This document shows, piece by piece, positions 6,200 to 8,067 of a DNA stretch of 8,067 nt (positions are counted from its first letter, which is position 1; every line of letters begins with the position of its first letter). The notes under the pieces were generated by a model. That model had not been told where the DNA came from. It did not search any database and saw only the letters and a program-made list of their open reading frames with translations. The DNA is taken from the NCBI GenBank assembly GCA_947168785.1, contig CAMVNL010000085.1:1-8067 (forward strand). The letters run 5' to 3'. Made by a program: the position numbers and the translations under genes. This DNA comes from an uncultured Clostridia bacterium. GTDB lineage: Bacteria > Bacillota > Clostridia > Oscillospirales > Acutalibacteraceae.

Positions 6200-6625
6200 A
6201 TGACAATTTTTTCTTCCGCTTCCGAAGAACAGACCGGCCGGATCGCCGAAACGGTCTGCCGGAAGCTGGGCGGCGGTTCCGTCGTCGCCTTCCGGGGCGG
6301 CCTCGGCATGGGCAAGACGGCGTTCGTCCGCGGGGCGCTGAAGGCTTTCGGCAACGACGCCTTCGTCAGCTCGCCCACCTTCGCGCTGGTGCACGACTAC
6401 GGCGGCGCCCCGCATATATATCACTTCGATATGTACCGCGTCAGCGGTTGGGACGACCTGTATTCCACCGGTTTTTTTGACTACCTGAACGACGACAGCG
6501 TGTTGTTCATCGAATGGAGCGAAAATATCGAGGAGGCGCTGCCGGAGAATACCGTTTACGTGGAGATCGCGCAGGGCGCGACGGCAAACGACCGGGTGAT
6601 CACGGTCACGGGAGGAGGCTTCTGA
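6200..6625 (+). CDS. tsaE: TsaE, ATPase of the tRNA t6A37 threonylcarbamoylation complex
   Basis: This 141-residue protein is a standard-length TsaE (YdiB/YjeE). The P-loop is GGLGMGKT (33-40), followed by the family blocks SSPTFALVHDY (57-67), HFDMYR (75-80) and FIEWSENI (103-110). TsaE binds the TsaB-TsaD heterodimer and its ATP hydrolysis is needed for cycles of t6A formation at A37 of ANN-decoding tRNAs; it acts in the cytoplasm. The ATG at 6200 is chosen because AGGAG (6186-6190) lies 9 nt upstream and the encoded N-terminus fits the family. The frame stays open far upstream only because it is antisense to rodA. The stop is separated by one base from the tsaB start. The usual Asp and Ala of the P-loop (GDLGAGKT) are replaced by Gly and Met, which leaves the key Gly-Lys-Thr intact. 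Confidence 0.95.
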   Translation: MTIFSSASEEQTGRIAETVCRKLGGGSVVAFRGGLGMGKTAFVRGALKAFGNDAFVSSPTFALVHDYGGAPHIYHFDMYRVSGWDDLYSTGFFDYLNDDSVLFIEWSENIEEALPENTVYVEIAQGATANDRVITVTGGGF

Positions 6626-6626
6626 T

Positions 6627-7349
6627 ATGGTGATTCTCGGCATTGATACCACTGCCGTGGCGGCAAGCGCTGCGGTGCTGCGGGACGGGACGCTCGTCAG
6701 CGAATGCTACCTCAACGCGGGGCTTACCCATTCCCAGACGCTGATGGAGCTGATCGACGCCGCGCTGAAGCTGGCGGACATCGGTATAACGGACGTGGAC
6801 TGCCTGGCCGTGGCCCACGGCCCCGGCTCCTTTACCGGCGTGCGCATCGGCGTTTCCGCGGTGAAAGGGCTCAGCTTCCCTCAAAATAAACCCTGCTACG
6901 GGATCTCCACGCTGGAGGCGCTGGCCTGCTGCGCCGACGCGTCGGACTGTGTGATCTGCCCGGTGATGGACGCCCGCTGCCAGCAGGTCTATACGGCGTT
7001 GTTTGAGAAAAAGGACGGCGCCGTCACCCGTCTGACGGAGGATCAGCCGTTGAAGCTCTCTGAACTGGCGGACAGGCTGGAGAACTGTTCCGTCCCCGTT
7101 CTGCTGATCGGCGACGGAGCAGACGTGGCTTACGACTATCTCTCTCCGCTGAACGGCCGGGTGAGACGGTTTTCCGCCGTTTTTCGCCTGCAGCACGCTT
7201 GCGGTGTTGCAATTGCCGCCTGGAAGCGGTATAATAACGGAGAAGAGCCCTGCTCCGGCGCGGCGCTGCAGCCGGTTTACCTGCGGCTGTCTCAGGCGGA
7301 AAGGGAATTGAAAAAGAAAAACGAAGAAAAAGCAAAGGAGAAACAATGA
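6627..7349 (+). CDS. tsaB: TsaB, scaffold subunit of the t6A37 tRNA modification complex
   Basis: The 240-residue protein has the ASKHA-fold hallmarks of TsaB (YeaZ): GIDTTA (5-10), THSQTLMELID (34-44), the block HGPGSFTGVRIG (64-75), MDARCQQVYTALF (114-126) and LQPVYLR...QAER (214-226). TsaB dimerises with TsaD and supports transfer of the threonylcarbamoyl group to tRNA A37; it is not itself the catalytic subunit. A strong GGAGGAGG overlaps the end of tsaE just ahead of the ATG, so translation of the two is coupled. The C-terminus ends in a Lys/Glu-rich tail beyond the conserved core. tsaD and rimI, common companions of tsaB, are not next to it here; rpiB follows with a 4-base overlap. Confidence 0.95.
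   Translation: MVILGIDTTAVAASAAVLRDGTLVSECYLNAGLTHSQTLMELIDAALKLADIGITDVDCLAVAHGPGSFTGVRIGVSAVKGLSFPQNKPCYGISTLEALACCADASDCVICPVMDARCQQVYTALFEKKDGAVTRLTEDQPLKLSELADRLENCSVPVLLIGDGADVAYDYLSPLNGRVRRFSAVFRLQHACGVAIAAWKRYNNGEEPCSGAALQPVYLRLSQAERELKKKNEEKAKEKQ
7207..7235 (+). promoter_or_regulatory. Candidate internal promoter within tsaB, upstream of rpiB
   Basis: TTGCAA (7207-7212) and a perfect TATAAT (7230-7235) are separated by 17 bp inside the 3' part of tsaB. Transcription would start near 7242, about 100 nt before the rpiB ATG. In GC-rich coding sequence this arrangement is uncommon, but coding constraint (Arg-Tyr-Asn-Asn codons) could create it by chance. Confidence 0.45.
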
Positions 7350-7789
7350 TGATTGCACTCAGCAGCGACCATGCGGGCTATCCGCTGAAAGAAGAAATCA
7401 AAAAATATCTGGATGAAAAGGGAATCGCCTATACCGACTGCGGCGCTTACAGCACCGACTCGGTGGATTATCCCTATCAGGCGAAAAAGGCCTGCGACCT
7501 GGTCGTTGCCGGGGAGTGTGAGAAGGCCATTCTCTGCTGCGGCACCGGCGTAGGCATTTCCATGGCCGCCAACAAGGTAAAGGGCATCCGCGCGGCCTGC
7601 TGCTCCGACTATTTCAGCGCCAAATATACGCGCATGCACAACGACGCCAACGCCCTGTGCCTCGGCGCACGTGTCATCGGTCCCGGCGCGGCGCTGGAGC
7701 TGGTGGAGGTCTTCCTCAACACGCCCTTTGAAGGCGGCCGCCATCAGAGAAGAGTCGATCAGATCACGGAAATTGAGAATCTCGGTTAA
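7346..7789 (+). CDS. rpiB: Ribose-5-phosphate isomerase B
   Basis: The 147-residue product is a full-length RpiB/LacAB-family isomerase. Visible features: SSDHAG (6-11) with the Asp-His pair, Tyr-Pro (42-43), the catalytic loop CCGTGVGIS (64-72) with Cys65 and Thr67, HNDANALCLGARVIG (98-112) with His98, and the phosphate-binding Arg/His cluster near the end (GGRHQRRV). It interconverts ribose-5-phosphate and ribulose-5-phosphate in the non-oxidative pentose phosphate pathway. Cys65 matches RpiB and argues against LacA/LacB. The ATG at 7346 overlaps the tsaB stop (ATGA) and aligns with the usual family N-terminus; a second ATG at 7349 is also possible. AAAGGAG (7334-7340) serves either. The neighbouring upp uses PRPP made from its product. 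Confidence 0.95.
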   Translation: MMIALSSDHAGYPLKEEIKKYLDEKGIAYTDCGAYSTDSVDYPYQAKKACDLVVAGECEKAILCCGTGVGISMAANKVKGIRAACCSDYFSAKYTRMHNDANALCLGARVIGPGAALELVEVFLNTPFEGGRHQRRVDQITEIENLG

Positions 7790-7804
7790 TTCCGCCGGTT
7801 GTAC

Positions 7805-7833
7805 TTGCATTTTCGGTCGCGATGTAATATAAT
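7805..7833 (+). promoter_or_regulatory. Sigma-A-type promoter for upp
   Basis: TTGCAT (7805-7810) and a perfect TATAAT (7828-7833) are separated by 17 bp in the 75-bp gap between rpiB and upp. Transcription would start near 7840, leaving a leader of only about 25 nt, too short for a PyrR-type attenuator. No terminator hairpin is seen between rpiB and this promoter, so readthrough from rpiB may also feed upp. Confidence 0.85.
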
Positions 7834-7864
7834 AAAGTCAAACTGTGGGAAAGGAAGCGGAACT

Positions 7865-8067
7865 ATGTCCAATATCACCATCACCAATCACCCTCTTATC
7901 CAGCACAAACTCTCCATCCTCAGAGATAAAAATACCGCCTCGAAGGAATTCCGCGCGCTGATCAGCGAGATCGCCATGCTCATGTGCTATGAAGCCACCC
8001 GCGATCTTGAGCTCAAGGAAGTGGAAGTGGAGACCCCTGTCGCCACGGCGAAGGTCAAAAAGCTTTC
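7865..8067 (+). CDS. upp: Uracil phosphoribosyltransferase (3' partial)
   Basis: Only the first 67 codons lie in the window. They match the Upp N-terminus closely: NHPLIQHKLSILRDKNT (8-24), KEFRALISEIAMLMCYEATRD (27-47 region) and the start of the block leading to the substrate-binding core (VETPVATAKVKKL, 55-67). The enzyme joins uracil and PRPP to make UMP in pyrimidine salvage. The ATG at 7865 is supported by AAGGA (7851-7855) 9 nt upstream. The PRPP-binding loop is beyond the window end, so completeness cannot be judged. Confidence 0.95.
   Translation, partial: MSNITITNHPLIQHKLSILRDKNTASKEFRALISEIAMLMCYEATRDLELKEVEVETPVATAKVKKL

Overview
The window looks like a chromosomal housekeeping segment from a GC-rich member of the Clostridia, most plausibly Oscillospiraceae/Ruminococcaceae. 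This is inferred from gene content and protein style: a membrane-anchored HtrA protease with a low-complexity N-terminus, a DivIVA-like coiled-coil protein, a PcrA helicase with an insert after the Walker A motif, a tsaE-tsaB pair, and rpiB next to upp with a Firmicutes-type Upp N-terminus. No species can be named. I see no phage, transposon, CRISPR array, tRNA or rRNA.

Layout. Positions 1-1532 (+) hold the 3' part of an HtrA/DegP-like serine protease that begins before the window and ends at a perfect intrinsic terminator (1553-1583). A new transcription unit starts at a sigma-A-type promoter with an extended -10 (1593-1621). It has a structured leader, a DivIVA-like protein (1709-2326) and the PcrA/UvrD helicase (2347-4902). 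Converging on the helicase, with only 22 bp between stop codons, is rodA on the minus strand (4925-6091), which has its own near-consensus promoter (6144-6172). Diverging from rodA is a tight operon: tsaE (6200-6625), tsaB (6627-7349) and rpiB (7346-7789). A separate promoter (7805-7833) drives upp, which is cut by the window end.

How the genes fit together. HtrA handles protein quality control outside the membrane. RodA polymerises peptidoglycan for cell elongation, and DivIVA-like proteins usually mark membrane curvature or poles, so three of the genes act at the envelope. PcrA removes protein and R-loop obstacles from DNA and works in repair. TsaE and TsaB belong to the bacterial t6A37 tRNA-modification machinery. 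RpiB supplies ribose-5-phosphate, the precursor of PRPP, which Upp uses to salvage uracil.

The window is mostly ordinary core genome. The least ordinary parts are low-complexity protein segments (a Tyr/Gly/Ser repeat in the PcrA linker, a Gln/Asn/Pro/Tyr-rich cytoplasmic segment and a YFxD-type tail in HtrA), the hairpin leader and tandem start codons of the DivIVA-like gene, and a perfect -10 box inside tsaB that could give rpiB its own promoter. I did not find a convincing new multi-gene system.
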